Shown here: one piece after another, positions 12,814 through 21,773 of the stretch
How the letters are laid out: each line of letters opens with the position of its first letter
How positions within the stretch are numbered: the stretch's first letter is position 1
Virus record (IMG/VR): IMGVR_UViG_3300046466_000181
Coordinates: 1-26,559 of that record
DNA from: a virus
DNA length: 26,559 nt
Reading direction: 5' to 3' (one strand)
Program-made: the position numbers and the translations under genes
The notes under the pieces: generated by a model
Told to the model about the DNA's origin: nothing
Databases searched by the model: none
What the model saw: only the letters and a program-made list of their open reading frames with translations

Positions 12814-15800
12814 TTATGCTAAACCTCGTTGTCTTAATCTAATTTGTTTTTCTTCATCAGATAATAATGCATTTTCAACTGGTGTCAATCCTGTAGCCAT
12901 GATGTTCCCTGGTGCCTGAGGCTGTATTACTTGAGCATTGGGCATAGGTTGTATTGGTAATGGTGGTGTTTGTACTTCAGGTATTAGATAATCATTTAAA
13001 TCTATACCTGTTTGATCTACTTCTTCTAAGTTAGGTGTATAAGCTAATCCACCTTGCGCAAATGTTTGAGGTTCTATATTATTTTGATATGATCCATCTA
13101 ACCTTAATTTATTCATGTCTCTTCTCATTCTTAAAAGCACAGGTCTTGCTGTATTAAACACATTAAAAGTTCCAAGGTTCCTTGAAATTTCTCTAAATCT
13201 TTCTTGAATATCTTCAGAAGGATAATACGCATCAAATCTTCCTCTTCTTAAATTATTAAAATTAGATTCTGAAAGTTGTCTATCAGAAAATTCTCTATTT
13301 AAATTTTGTTTTGATACACCTAATATTTCTGCTGCATTAATATTTTTGTGCATTTCTTTTTGAACATTAAATCTTGCTTTGTTGGATTCATAGTATCTTG
13401 TAATGATATCATTAGGGTCAATTGGCCCACCTCTTAATAATCCAAACGCACCACCTGTAAATTCTCTTCTAGCATTTCTAATACCTCTTTGATATTCAGC
13501 AATTTTAAATCCCATAGATTTAATTGGATCAACTTTAATAGGTCTAAACCCTATTAACCCTGCTATCTGATCATCTAGTTCTAATATATCTCCAGTTTTA
13601 GTAGGTTTTTCTAAAGCAGCTTGTCCAATCCTTACGTATTGTTTATATGATGGAGCAAGAGCTTCCATTAAGTGTCTAAATTTAATTGATAGTCTGTCAC
13701 CTATAGGTGTTTGGTCTGTATATAAAAGTCTACCATCTCTTGTTCTACCACCTCTACCGGGAAGTAGTGGAAATAAATCTACATCTGCTGCAGCCTGAGT
13801 CCAAATAGATTCATCAATAAATGGTGCAGCTATTTCTGTAACTGCTTCTTCAGCTCCTGTAATAAATCCTTGAAGTATTGTATCACCATCCTTTGTACCA
13901 GCCATAATTTCATTTGCTAAAGTTCTAAAAGGTCTGCCAATTAAATCGTATGCATTTGAGTGACTAAAATCCATATATTTTAATTCACCTGTATTCTCAT
14001 CTCTAATTGGAATTAGTGTTGAGTTTCTTGACCACTCAGGAACAAATTGTCTTAATGCTTGTATCTCGTCTTCCGTTACATTGTACAAAGCCTTTGCACC
14101 TTCTACAGCCATCGCAGGCACTGCATTTAATGTAAATGCCATACCAGCAGCTCTTGTTGCGCCAATACTGTACATTGGGTTATTATTTTTAACAAAACCT
14201 TTTCCTTGTATAAAAACCATGGGAAGAATATTACTACCTTTTATAACTTCACCTGCAGCTGGAATATGTTTCATTTCTTTTATAGCTTGCTGACCAATGT
14301 TTACTGTTGATCTAATCATTTCAGATGGAAAAGACATGAAGTTACCAACAGGTAATAGTCTCGCAGTTCTAACTACATCACCAACATACGCATAGTTTGG
14401 CACTGTATTTCTTACAATGTCTGCAGCTTCTTCTTTTAATTCTTTTGTAGTCTTATTAATTTTTGCAGCTTTGTAAGCATTATCTCTTCTACTCAATTCT
14501 ACAAAATAATTTGTAATTTTCCAAAAATCATCTTCGGCAACATATTTACCTTGTAAGTATTCAGGAACTTTTTTTAATTTAGAAAGCATTGGATTTAACA
14601 CAGCATCTAAATCAGCTATCTTGTCTCCAAAGTTAACATCTTTCATTAAAGCTCTAAGATCTCCTATTTGAACCTGTGAGTTTACAACCCCTAATTCTAA
14701 TAATTCTCTATATGCATTCTCAAAATCTAAATCTTTGTATCTAGTATTTTTTAAATTACCTACACCAGATATCTGCCAACCTTTTCTAAATGCATCACCT
14801 AACATTTTTGGATTTTTAAATCCCTGAAATAATATTCCATTTGCAGAAGCAAATGCACCAGCACTAATAATATTACGTAAGTGAGTTGGTATTGAAAATA
14901 CTGTTTTAGCCAATTGAGATACTCCCTTTGGAAATAATAATAAATTTCTATATAAAAAACTCGCACCTTTTTCTGCAACTGATGCTCCTTCCTTACCTCT
15001 AACTGCAGCTGTAAAATAACCTTCAGTTAAATTGTTTGCATTTTCTAAAGCTTGTGCAATTGGTTTAGTTGTAAATTTACCCACTAATGGATTTGCTACT
15101 TGCCCCGCTTTAAATGTTGCTAAATCTTTTAATTTATCTTTTTTACCTATTTCAACTATTTCTACTACACCATTGGTAGCATTTCTTGCTTCTTCTTTTG
15201 TTTTCCAAAAACTTCCTACTCCACCTTGAGATTGAATTACATCATTTTGATCAACCATTTGTTTTAACATAGCACTATTCCTAGCCATACCGGATAATTG
15301 AGTTACCGCATTGAATATAGAATATCTAGGATCTTTCATTTCTCCTAAAAGTTTTCTTATTTCTTTCGCTGGACCTTTCGTTTCATCAATTATATTTTTT
15401 ATAAATTTATCGTCTTTCCCAAAACCTTGTAAAGTTTTTTTAATGTATGTAGGATCTGCTAATCCTTTTATAGATTTTTTCTCTTGTACTCCATCCTCTA
15501 AAATTCTATCTACAATATCCCTTGCTTCTTGAGTAAATAAACTACGATCTCTTTTACCACTAGCATCTGATAATTGTTTTTCAAAAAATTTAGTAGCTTG
15601 TTCTTTTACTTCATCGGTTGGTCTGTATCTACCAAAGACACCTAATACAGGAGAATCTTCGAATATTTTATATGTATTTTTTACAGACTCTTTTATTCTT
15701 TGCTGTAGTATAGCTTTTAATTCTGGTGCATTATATTTGTTTGTAGTGTCAATTAAATTTTTAAATGTTCCTCTTGCATCATCAACTGTATTCATGATGT

Positions 15801-16833
15801 CTCCTATTACTTCTTCACTAACACCTTTATTTTTTGAATTTTTATAAAATGCATCTACTTTTGCAACTGGAGAAAGTTTAGTTAAATCACCATCTAATAT
15901 TAAGTCATTTATTTCTTTGTAAAATAATTCTTTTTCTTCTTTACTCAATGACTTATCTAAAATTTTCTGCATCTCAGGAAATGCTTTAGCTACTGTTCTA
16001 TCTAAACGTTTAACTAATTCAGTTGCTTTGTTCATATCTGCAGATCTAAATCCTTCCATAACTTTTTGAGAACCAAATAAAGCTTTTGTTAAAGGTCCTT
16101 CAGGTGTAAATGCTTCTGCAAATTTATTTAAATATCTTTCAAATCTATTATTACTATACGCTAATGCTTTTCCTTTTTGAGCAAGAGCCTTTGCACTTTT
16201 ACCTGCAGCTCCTACAATAGGAGTAAACAATAAAGACTCACTACCGAATTTTAATCTGTTCATTAATTTTCTAGTAGCATCTTCTCTTCCACTACTCACA
16301 TCAAATGTATCTAGTTGAGTAGGACCTTTATCAAATAAATCACCAAAAGTTCCGATCTCTTCTACATCAGCTACAAAAAATTCACCTGCAGCTCCTCCTA
16401 TTGCACCAACAGTAAATCTTTGAAGACCTTCTTTTTCATTTAGTTTAAATGCTTTTTCAGCGCCTTTAATTACTTTTTTATCACCAGAGCTAAAAGCTTT
16501 ACCTAATTTTTTCTTTTTAAAATAATTAGTTGCTAACTTACTTCCTAATTTAAAACCCTGTTGCCCAGGAACACCTATTGAAACAAGCGCTTCAGTTAAT
16601 TTACCTATACCTTTTTGCTCTGCTAATTCTTCAAATGGATTAAGTTTATCAAAAAACATTTCAACATCTGCTGCAGTATTTGTATCAAAACCTAAATCAA
16701 CTAACTCTGCACCTAATGAAAATATACCTTCAGGAACTTTAATTAAACCCGATGCTATACCAGATATACCCGAAGTGTACCAAGAAACTTCGTTACCTTC
16801 TTCTTGAGGAATTAGTGGAGTAAACTCAGCCAT
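12814..16833 (-). CDS. Very large putative internal virion (ejection) protein (1339 aa)
   Basis: The longest gene in the window and the last of the virion operon. The N-terminus (about residues 15-35, GISGIASGLIKVPEGIFSLGAE) is a Gly-rich amphipathic segment, and hydrophobic Gly/Ala patches recur (TVGAIGGAAGEF, TPIVGAAGKSAKALA). The long middle is Lys/Glu-rich helix. The C-terminus is Pro-rich and contains FAQGG (1258-1262). Size, position among tail and internal genes, and membrane-active segments recall the large ejected core proteins of podoviruses (T7 gp16-like role). No lysozyme or transglycosylase motif is seen. Assignment is by context and composition, and homology to gp16 is not demonstrated. 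The ATG has a GGAG site five bases upstream. Confidence 0.75.
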   Translation of the reverse strand: MAEFTPLIPQEEGNEVSWYTSGISGIASGLIKVPEGIFSLGAELVDLGFDTNTAADVEMFFDKLNPFEELAEQKGIGKLTEALVSIGVPGQQGFKLGSKLATNYFKKKKLGKAFSSGDKKVIKGAEKAFKLNEKEGLQRFTVGAIGGAAGEFFVADVEEIGTFGDLFDKGPTQLDTFDVSSGREDATRKLMNRLKFGSESLLFTPIVGAAGKSAKALAQKGKALAYSNNRFERYLNKFAEAFTPEGPLTKALFGSQKVMEGFRSADMNKATELVKRLDRTVAKAFPEMQKILDKSLSKEEKELFYKEINDLILDGDLTKLSPVAKVDAFYKNSKNKGVSEEVIGDIMNTVDDARGTFKNLIDTTNKYNAPELKAILQQRIKESVKNTYKIFEDSPVLGVFGRYRPTDEVKEQATKFFEKQLSDASGKRDRSLFTQEARDIVDRILEDGVQEKKSIKGLADPTYIKKTLQGFGKDDKFIKNIIDETKGPAKEIRKLLGEMKDPRYSIFNAVTQLSGMARNSAMLKQMVDQNDVIQSQGGVGSFWKTKEEARNATNGVVEIVEIGKKDKLKDLATFKAGQVANPLVGKFTTKPIAQALENANNLTEGYFTAAVRGKEGASVAEKGASFLYRNLLLFPKGVSQLAKTVFSIPTHLRNIISAGAFASANGILFQGFKNPKMLGDAFRKGWQISGVGNLKNTRYKDLDFENAYRELLELGVVNSQVQIGDLRALMKDVNFGDKIADLDAVLNPMLSKLKKVPEYLQGKYVAEDDFWKITNYFVELSRRDNAYKAAKINKTTKELKEEAADIVRNTVPNYAYVGDVVRTARLLPVGNFMSFPSEMIRSTVNIGQQAIKEMKHIPAAGEVIKGSNILPMVFIQGKGFVKNNNPMYSIGATRAAGMAFTLNAVPAMAVEGAKALYNVTEDEIQALRQFVPEWSRNSTLIPIRDENTGELKYMDFSHSNAYDLIGRPFRTLANEIMAGTKDGDTILQGFITGAEEAVTEIAAPFIDESIWTQAAADVDLFPLLPGRGGRTRDGRLLYTDQTPIGDRLSIKFRHLMEALAPSYKQYVRIGQAALEKPTKTGDILELDDQIAGLIGFRPIKVDPIKSMGFKIAEYQRGIRNARREFTGGAFGLLRGGPIDPNDIITRYYESNKARFNVQKEMHKNINAAEILGVSKQNLNREFSDRQLSESNFNNLRRGRFDAYYPSEDIQERFREISRNLGTFNVFNTARPVLLRMRRDMNKLRLDGSYQNNIEPQTFAQGGLAYTPNLEEVDQTGIDLNDYLIPEVQTPPLPIQPMPNAQVIQPQAPGNIMATGLTPVENALLSDEEKQIRLRQRGLA

Positions 16834-16841
16834 TTAGTCTC

Positions 16842-17693
16842 CTATGCTGATGGATCGTCCATTGACATTCCAAAATCAGGGACTGATCTATCTTTTTTTT
16901 CTGGTGGTGGAGTTATTTTTTCGGTTAAATCAATTTCTTCTATAGTATTATATGTATCAAAACCAAGTACACCTGCTACTTCTTGAACTTTCACATAAGT
17001 GTTTGTAAAAGGATCATAAAATACTTTACCTTTATTTTTTCTTAATAATTTTTCATTTGCTCTTCTTTGATCAACATCATTTATATCAAAAGTAAGAACA
17101 CCACCTGCTCTTGAACCTACTTTTTTACGAAAGTCTCCCGCTAATTCTGTTTGAAATTTTGTAGCAGCTTGAGCAGCTGGAATATTATCTGTTCCATATT
17201 CTTGTATATTTGTGTCTAAAACACTTGCAGTCAATGGATCCATTTTTCCTGATGCAGTAGTTTCTGCAATTTTTAATTTACCTGCTAATTCATCTGCTAA
17301 TAATTTTTCTTTACCAGCTTGTTCAATAGCTAATTGAGCTGCACCTGATTTAAGATCTCTTAAATATTTTCTTTTTTCAGCTTGGTTTTCTAAAAGGTTT
17401 GCAACAGGTTTTTCTGCCGCCGCTAATCCTGTAGAAATTAATCCACTAAGACCTTTACCTTGAGGAGCTTGTGATGCAATAGATGGTCCGTATTGTAATA
17501 AAAAAGTTGTTAGCGGATCAAAACCTTTGTCTTGTGGAGCATTCTGCATAAGTATATCTAAATTTTCTTTAGTAAGTTCTCCAACTCTACCTGCTTCTGC
17601 ATAGTTTTCTCTATCTTCAATACCAGACATGATGCCATTCATATTAGCACCGCCACCTTTTCTAAACATGGGTCTTCTAAATATTTTACTCAT
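16842..17693 (-). CDS. Putative virion protein with Gly-rich N-terminal motif (283 aa)
   Basis: The N-terminus reads MSKIFRRPMFRKGGGANMNG, and AEAGRVGELT follows at about residue 32. This basic start with GGG is shared in style with the 338-residue protein upstream. Residues 60-150 are Ala/Gln/Lys-rich helix (SIASQAPQGKGLSGLI, QAEKRKYLRDLKSGAAQLA). The C-terminal third is beta-rich (GGVLTFDINDVDQR, VFYDPFTNTYVKVQEVAGVL) and ends in a Pro-rich acidic tail. Its position between the large internal protein and the Q-rich internal protein suggests an internal or tail component. Start and stop codons overlap the Q-rich gene as TAATG. No known family can be named. Confidence 0.7.
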   Translation of the reverse strand: MSKIFRRPMFRKGGGANMNGIMSGIEDRENYAEAGRVGELTKENLDILMQNAPQDKGFDPLTTFLLQYGPSIASQAPQGKGLSGLISTGLAAAEKPVANLLENQAEKRKYLRDLKSGAAQLAIEQAGKEKLLADELAGKLKIAETTASGKMDPLTASVLDTNIQEYGTDNIPAAQAATKFQTELAGDFRKKVGSRAGGVLTFDINDVDQRRANEKLLRKNKGKVFYDPFTNTYVKVQEVAGVLGFDTYNTIEEIDLTEKITPPPEKKDRSVPDFGMSMDDPSA

Positions 17694-18586
17694 TAAAGCG
17701 CTCTGTATATACCAGCTAGTGTTGAACCTAAACCTAATGCAGATTGAAGTGGACTAGCTGATGGTGATGTTTGTTGAAACTGTGATCCAGGGTAACCAGC
17801 AATTAGACCCGTAATACCTGAACCTAAAGTTTGTGCTGCTGTAATTGGTTGTTGTAATTGTTGTTGAGCTAACTGTTGTTGTGCTCCTAATTCTGATTGT
17901 CTTTGTGATTGCAATCCACCACCTAGACTAGTTAAACCTGCAACTTGTTGTCCAGCTAACTGTGGAGATAATCCGGCTAATGCTTGTTGCTGTGTAGATA
18001 ATGCTTGTTGTTGATTTGCTAAAGCTTGTTGTTGACCGAAAGCTTGACCCGCTGCTTGTTGAGCTTGACCAAAACCTTGTTGTAATAATTGTGCTTGTAA
18101 TGCCGCTCTGTTTCTATCTGATGCTGACATATATTCTGCTCTTGCAACACCTTCACGTCCTCCACCAAATGCACCTGATTGAATTGCACTTTGTGCAATT
18201 GAACCTAAACCTTTTTGTGCTTGGATATCAAATTCATCTAAAGATGCTTGAATAACATCCTGTTGATATGGCGACATAAACTGAGAGTAAGCTTGAGGTC
18301 CCATAAATTGACCTGCTAGGCCAGCTTGTTTTGCTGCTTCTCCAGCTTGAGTTGATGCTGTTTGTAAGAATGGAGCGTATGATCCTAAACCTTGTTGTGC
18401 AGTTGCAACTTTAATTGCTTCAGCTTGTAAAGGATCTTGTCCAGCTACGAATTGTGGACCATAAACTTTTGATAAATCTGCACCTTTAAATTGACCAACA
18501 GCTTGTTGTAATTCTGTAATATATGGTTTTGCTGCTGCTTCTATAAACTCAGGTGGTTGTGTTATTTGTGTAATTGTTTCAGCCAT
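17693..18586 (-). CDS. Gln/Ala/Gly-rich internal virion protein (297 aa)
   Basis: Residues about 60-240 are strikingly Gln/Ala-rich (LLQQGFGQAQQAAGQAFGQQ and many QQQAL units), forming long low-complexity helices. The block SGAFGGGREGVARAEYM (about 137-153) is a conserved signature I associate with internal or ejection proteins of short-tailed phages, comparable in role to T7 gp14. The C-terminus is Gly/Ala-rich and hydrophobic (GSGITGLIAGYPGS, LGSTLAGIYRAL), compatible with membrane insertion on ejection. The gene is coupled by TAATG to both neighbours. The Gln repeats are encoded by alternating caa/caa-type codons and may vary in number between strains. Function is inferred from composition and context. 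Confidence 0.75.
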   Translation of the reverse strand: MAETITQITQPPEFIEAAAKPYITELQQAVGQFKGADLSKVYGPQFVAGQDPLQAEAIKVATAQQGLGSYAPFLQTASTQAGEAAKQAGLAGQFMGPQAYSQFMSPYQQDVIQASLDEFDIQAQKGLGSIAQSAIQSGAFGGGREGVARAEYMSASDRNRAALQAQLLQQGFGQAQQAAGQAFGQQQALANQQQALSTQQQALAGLSPQLAGQQVAGLTSLGGGLQSQRQSELGAQQQLAQQQLQQPITAAQTLGSGITGLIAGYPGSQFQQTSPSASPLQSALGLGSTLAGIYRAL

Positions 18587-19602
18587 TATACTCTTCCGCC
18601 TTTTTCTAATTTTTTCATTATGTCATACATACGTTGTGCACCTTTGTTGACATTACCATCACCCATGCCTCTTACAGCATCGGCAGTAAATACAAATTCA
18701 TTGTTTGACAACATCGCAGGGATGTCATCTGCCTTCTCTTTTACACCAACTGGAGGAATAAATCCACCACTTTCTCTAAGATCTAGCTCCTTTACGCCTG
18801 CTTTATTAGTCCTTTGAGGTAGACCCATGATGCCTGATGCCTGATCCACTATCTGATCGGTTCCCATAGCATAATTCATTCTACCACCCATATTTGCAGG
18901 TTCTCTATATGTATTTGCTGCAGTAGTAGTTCCTTTAACACTATTAAATAATTCATCTATTTCTCTTACAGACATATTTTCTACCATGTCTCTGTATCCT
19001 TTTTTAATTAAAAAATCTTTTTTAAGATCAGTTCCATCGTTGTATCCTATTCTACCACCCTCTGCATATCCACCAGCTCCTGATGTATACTCAGATAAAT
19101 CATTGTCTACAAGTGCAGGTATTTCAGATTCTTTATATCCTAAATTTTGATAAGCTGTTGTAAGCTTACTTCTTAATGCTCCTATGTTTCTACCTGATGA
19201 TACTTCTTCTTGTTCTTCAGGAGACAAAGCACCTAATACTCCACCTAATACAGTTCCACCAGCCATGACTCCAAGAGTCTTGCCTAGTGTTTTTTCTCCA
19301 CCCAATAATTCTTTTAAACCTGTTGCTTTTCCAGAAAATAAATTAGATAAAAAACTACCTTCTCCTCTACCTAATAAACCTCCAAAAGAGGTTCCAGGTA
19401 TACCAAATAAACCTCCACCAATTAATGCAGCTTTACCTAAATCTGATTTAAGAACGCTACCAATACCCTTAGCAACACCTTTAACAGCGCCTTTAAGAGC
19501 ATCACCAACACCTCCAAGGAAATAACCCTGTCTTGGTGCGACTTCCATTATTCCGCCACCTCTTCTTAGTTGTCTGGGCATTTGCATTCTTGAAATTGGC
19601 AT
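18586..19602 (-). CDS. Conserved Gly-rich virion protein with NNEFVFTADAVRG module (338 aa)
   Basis: N-terminus basic and Gly-rich (QLRRGGGIMEVAPRQGYFLGG, residues 11-31). Residues 33-125 hold Gly/Ala/Leu amphipathic helices (GVAKGIGSVLKSDLGKAALIG and following). AEGGRIGYNDG is at 180-190. The C-terminal module GGFIPPVGVKEKADDIPAML (279-298), NNEFVFTADAVRG (300-312) and NKGAQRMYDIMKKLEKGGRV recurs across marine phage virion proteins. Its role is not settled, but a tail or internal structural location is likely. The gene sits 12 bases after the 56-residue gene and overlaps the Q-rich gene by one base. No enzyme motif is present. Confidence 0.75.
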   Translation of the reverse strand: MPISRMQMPRQLRRGGGIMEVAPRQGYFLGGVGDALKGAVKGVAKGIGSVLKSDLGKAALIGGGLFGIPGTSFGGLLGRGEGSFLSNLFSGKATGLKELLGGEKTLGKTLGVMAGGTVLGGVLGALSPEEQEEVSSGRNIGALRSKLTTAYQNLGYKESEIPALVDNDLSEYTSGAGGYAEGGRIGYNDGTDLKKDFLIKKGYRDMVENMSVREIDELFNSVKGTTTAANTYREPANMGGRMNYAMGTDQIVDQASGIMGLPQRTNKAGVKELDLRESGGFIPPVGVKEKADDIPAMLSNNEFVFTADAVRGMGDGNVNKGAQRMYDIMKKLEKGGRV

Positions 19603-19614
19603 AGTTTTATTAGT

Positions 19615-19785
19615 TTACTTAGTTTTTCCGAAAATATCAAGGCTTGGCATAATTACTTTTATATCTCTTCGGATATCTTCTTCTGCTATTCCTTTTAATT
19701 TCCATTCGTTATCGTCTTTGTATTCTTCACCTGTTTTAAGGTTAGTTATTGTTTCTATTATTTTTTCTGGTTTTATGACTTGCAT
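19615..19785 (-). CDS. Small conserved phage protein (56 aa)
   Basis: Start chosen at ATG 19785, preceded by AGGA at seven bases. An in-frame ATG at 19806 would overlap the previous gene by 14 bases and has no site. The peptide starts MQVIKPEKIIETITNLKTGE and ends IMPSLDIFGKTK, with a conserved block EDIRRDIKVIMPSLD. I recall close relatives in the same gene position in marine phages, always between small virion proteins, so a virion accessory or head-tail joining role is plausible but unproven. No transmembrane segment or metal motif. Confidence 0.7.
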   Translation of the reverse strand: MQVIKPEKIIETITNLKTGEEYKDDNEWKLKGIAEEDIRRDIKVIMPSLDIFGKTK

Positions 19786-19792
19786 TTTTTTC

Positions 19793-20122
19793 CTATGTTC
19801 TATCAAACTCTAGTATTGATACTGTTCCCTCAAATATGTCAGCTGTCGCTGCTTGTAGTTGTAACTTGTCACTCTCTTCTAGTATAATTGTACCATCAGA
19901 TATAGACTTAGAATTACCTGAGTTTACAGTGTGTTCTGCAAATTGATAAGCTCTACCTGCAGAGGTATCATATACATAAGCTTTAATCTCAACGTTACCT
20001 GATCCAACATTAGCTGTATGAATGTTTTGTATAATTGCTCTAGACTCAGTTGGTACAGTATAAATATCTGTAGCATTAGTTGTAGTTAAATCAAACTGTG
20101 CATTCTTATATCTATTAGCCAT
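19793..20122 (-). CDS. Small beta-rich conserved virion protein (109 aa)
   Basis: Starts MANRYKNAQFDLTTTNATDI and continues with alternating beta-strand sequence (AIIQNIHTANVGSGNVEIKAYV, GTIILEESDKLQLQAATAD, GTVSILEFDRT). This immunoglobulin-like or jelly-roll-like composition and the opening MANRYKNAQ are recurrent in small proteins of marine phages that sit among tail and capsid genes, where they may decorate the virion. The start shares bases with the stop of the 59-residue gene (TAATG). Length is typical. No function is known to me beyond its structural context. Confidence 0.75.
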   Translation of the reverse strand: MANRYKNAQFDLTTTNATDIYTVPTESRAIIQNIHTANVGSGNVEIKAYVYDTSAGRAYQFAEHTVNSGNSKSISDGTIILEESDKLQLQAATADIFEGTVSILEFDRT

Positions 20123-20301
20123 TATGCTTCACTTCCACTATTCATAAACCAAGTAAATCTTGATTGCTCATCTCTTAAATCTTGTTGAAAAGTTGAGTTT
20201 AATTTCTCAATCAATCCGTCTAAATCTCTAACTAAAGAATCAGCATCTTGCTGTTTATATTCTTGCCCTGGTCTAGAAAATACTACTGTTATCTTTGCCA
20301 T
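20122..20301 (-). CDS. Small conserved phage protein (59 aa)
   Basis: A 59-residue frame from ATG 20301 fits exactly between its neighbours, sharing TAATG with the genes on both sides. It begins MAKITVVFSRPGQEYKQQDA, a beta-strand followed by a helix-rich part (LVRDLDGLIEKLNSTFQQDL), and ends RFTWFMNSGSEA. The pattern with R-P-G-Q-E-Y and the later QQDLRDEQSRF is one I recognise across marine phages in the same gene neighbourhood. A structural accessory or joining protein is likely from position only. Confidence 0.75.
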   Translation of the reverse strand: MAKITVVFSRPGQEYKQQDADSLVRDLDGLIEKLNSTFQQDLRDEQSRFTWFMNSGSEA

Positions 20302-21773
20302 TATATTAATCTATTTTCTACTTGTCTTAATACTTCTTTATCAAAACCAGTTATATCTACACCTGCATTTGCTAAGAATCCTTTAGCAATACCATCACCA
20401 TTGTAATCAGCAAACTCAATATCATTAATAAATATTCTTCTACCAGATGTATCTAATGAATAGACAACAGGTATCTTATCAATCTTAACAGATAGTGGAC
20501 TATCTTTGACCATAATAAATCTACCATCTTCTTTAACATAGTGACTACCTGCAACAGTGACACCTTTGTAATCATGGATTTCATCAGATGCTTTAAATTG
20601 GAATACACCTGTAACTTCACCACCTTTGGTATCATCACCGAGTTGAATGTTTTTAATTTCTTTAGTTGAACCGTCAGCCATTTGAATAGGAGTGCTTGGA
20701 TCAAAACAGAAATTACCTGCATCATATCCACCACCTTTTCCTGCTCCTCTACTACTACTTCCAGCTCCAACATCAGAAAATCCTCCACCTCCCCCTGGTC
20801 TTGAATCTCCTCTATTATCTCTTGCAATTGCTTCTCTTTGAGTTCTTGTTGGTTGAGTAAATTGTCTTACTTCTTTTGGAATATCTGCTATTCTTTTTTC
20901 TTCTAATTTTCTATTGTAAATTATATCTGCCGCTGATTTTCTTCTATTTAATAAGTTTTGAGATTTATTAAATAAATCTAGTCTATTAATTAAATCAGTT
21001 GGTTTACCAGTAGCTGGATTTATTGGTACATCACCTTCATATTCTCCAGCGACAGCTGCTGCTATTTCTGCATCAGTCATTCCATATTTTTCTTTTAATG
21101 TTTTAGAAACTGTTTCTCTTCTCTTGTCATAAGACTTATCTAATCCATAATTAGTTTCTTCACCCATTTTACCACCCGTTACAAGATTTAATAAACCACC
21201 TGATACAGGATTATATCCCGCCATAATTCCTTCTGGCGTGTTGTAATTATTTGTTACAAGTCTACCCATGTTATCTAACATAAAGCCACCGCCTAATAAT
21301 TCGTTTTGAAAAATACCTGCTTTATTCGGTGGTAAACCACTCAATAAATTTTTTGCAAAACTTCCTATACCTTTAATTCCTCTTCCCAACATAGTATTGC
21401 TTAAAAGTTCTTGAATTTTTGAAGGAGGTTTTTGTTGATAAGGACCCATTATACCTGAAGTGTTCAAAGCTCCTGTTGCAATATTAGCTTCAGGATCACC
21501 CATCATTGTACCAAAAGCAGCTTCATAAGCAGGTCTTGCATTATAATTTCTAATAGTTCTTACATTAGGATCGTTTGCACTTATATTAAATGGACCACCT
21601 CCACCTCCGTCTCCACCCATTTGTTGTAATAACAATGGAGTAATTCCTCCTGATGTAGTTTCTTCAACTGGAGTTTCTACAACTGGTGTGTTAGTTACAG
21701 GTTGAAATATAGGAGATATACTAGGTAATCCTTGATTTAAATATGCTTGCGCTAAATCTGCTAAAGTTGCCAT
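20301..21773 (-). CDS. Virion protein with C-terminal Hint (Hedgehog/intein-like) domain (490 aa)
   Basis: Residues 1-325 are a structural part: Pro/Thr-rich start, Gly-rich QQMGGDGGGGGPFN (50-63), and Gly/Leu segments, with no known fold. Residues 327-354 are a Gly/Ser linker. Then CFDPSTPIQMADGSTKEI (356-373), IQLGDD, EVTGVFQF, GVTVAGSHYVKEDGRFI (404-420) and IFINDIEFADYNGDG (447-461) form a Hint domain. C356 is the expected nucleophile for N-S acyl shift, and H411 is the block B histidine. The usual block B Thr is Ala here. No terminal His-Asn splice motif follows, so cleavage in place of splicing is expected. Position between the tail protein and small virion genes suggests autoprocessing during assembly or entry. 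Confidence 0.8.
   Translation of the reverse strand: MATLADLAQAYLNQGLPSISPIFQPVTNTPVVETPVEETTSGGITPLLLQQMGGDGGGGGPFNISANDPNVRTIRNYNARPAYEAAFGTMMGDPEANIATGALNTSGIMGPYQQKPPSKIQELLSNTMLGRGIKGIGSFAKNLLSGLPPNKAGIFQNELLGGGFMLDNMGRLVTNNYNTPEGIMAGYNPVSGGLLNLVTGGKMGEETNYGLDKSYDKRRETVSKTLKEKYGMTDAEIAAAVAGEYEGDVPINPATGKPTDLINRLDLFNKSQNLLNRRKSAADIIYNRKLEEKRIADIPKEVRQFTQPTRTQREAIARDNRGDSRPGGGGGFSDVGAGSSSRGAGKGGGYDAGNFCFDPSTPIQMADGSTKEIKNIQLGDDTKGGEVTGVFQFKASDEIHDYKGVTVAGSHYVKEDGRFIMVKDSPLSVKIDKIPVVYSLDTSGRRIFINDIEFADYNGDGIAKGFLANAGVDITGFDKEVLRQVENRLI

Noticed and set aside
19184-19525. Plus-strand 113-codon Pro-rich frame
   Set aside because: Antisense of the Gly-rich virion protein; Pro-rich content is the complement of Gly codons.
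20453-20827. Minus-strand 124-codon frame inside the Hint protein gene
   Set aside because: Out-of-frame shadow of a well supported domain, low-complexity composition, no independent start signal.
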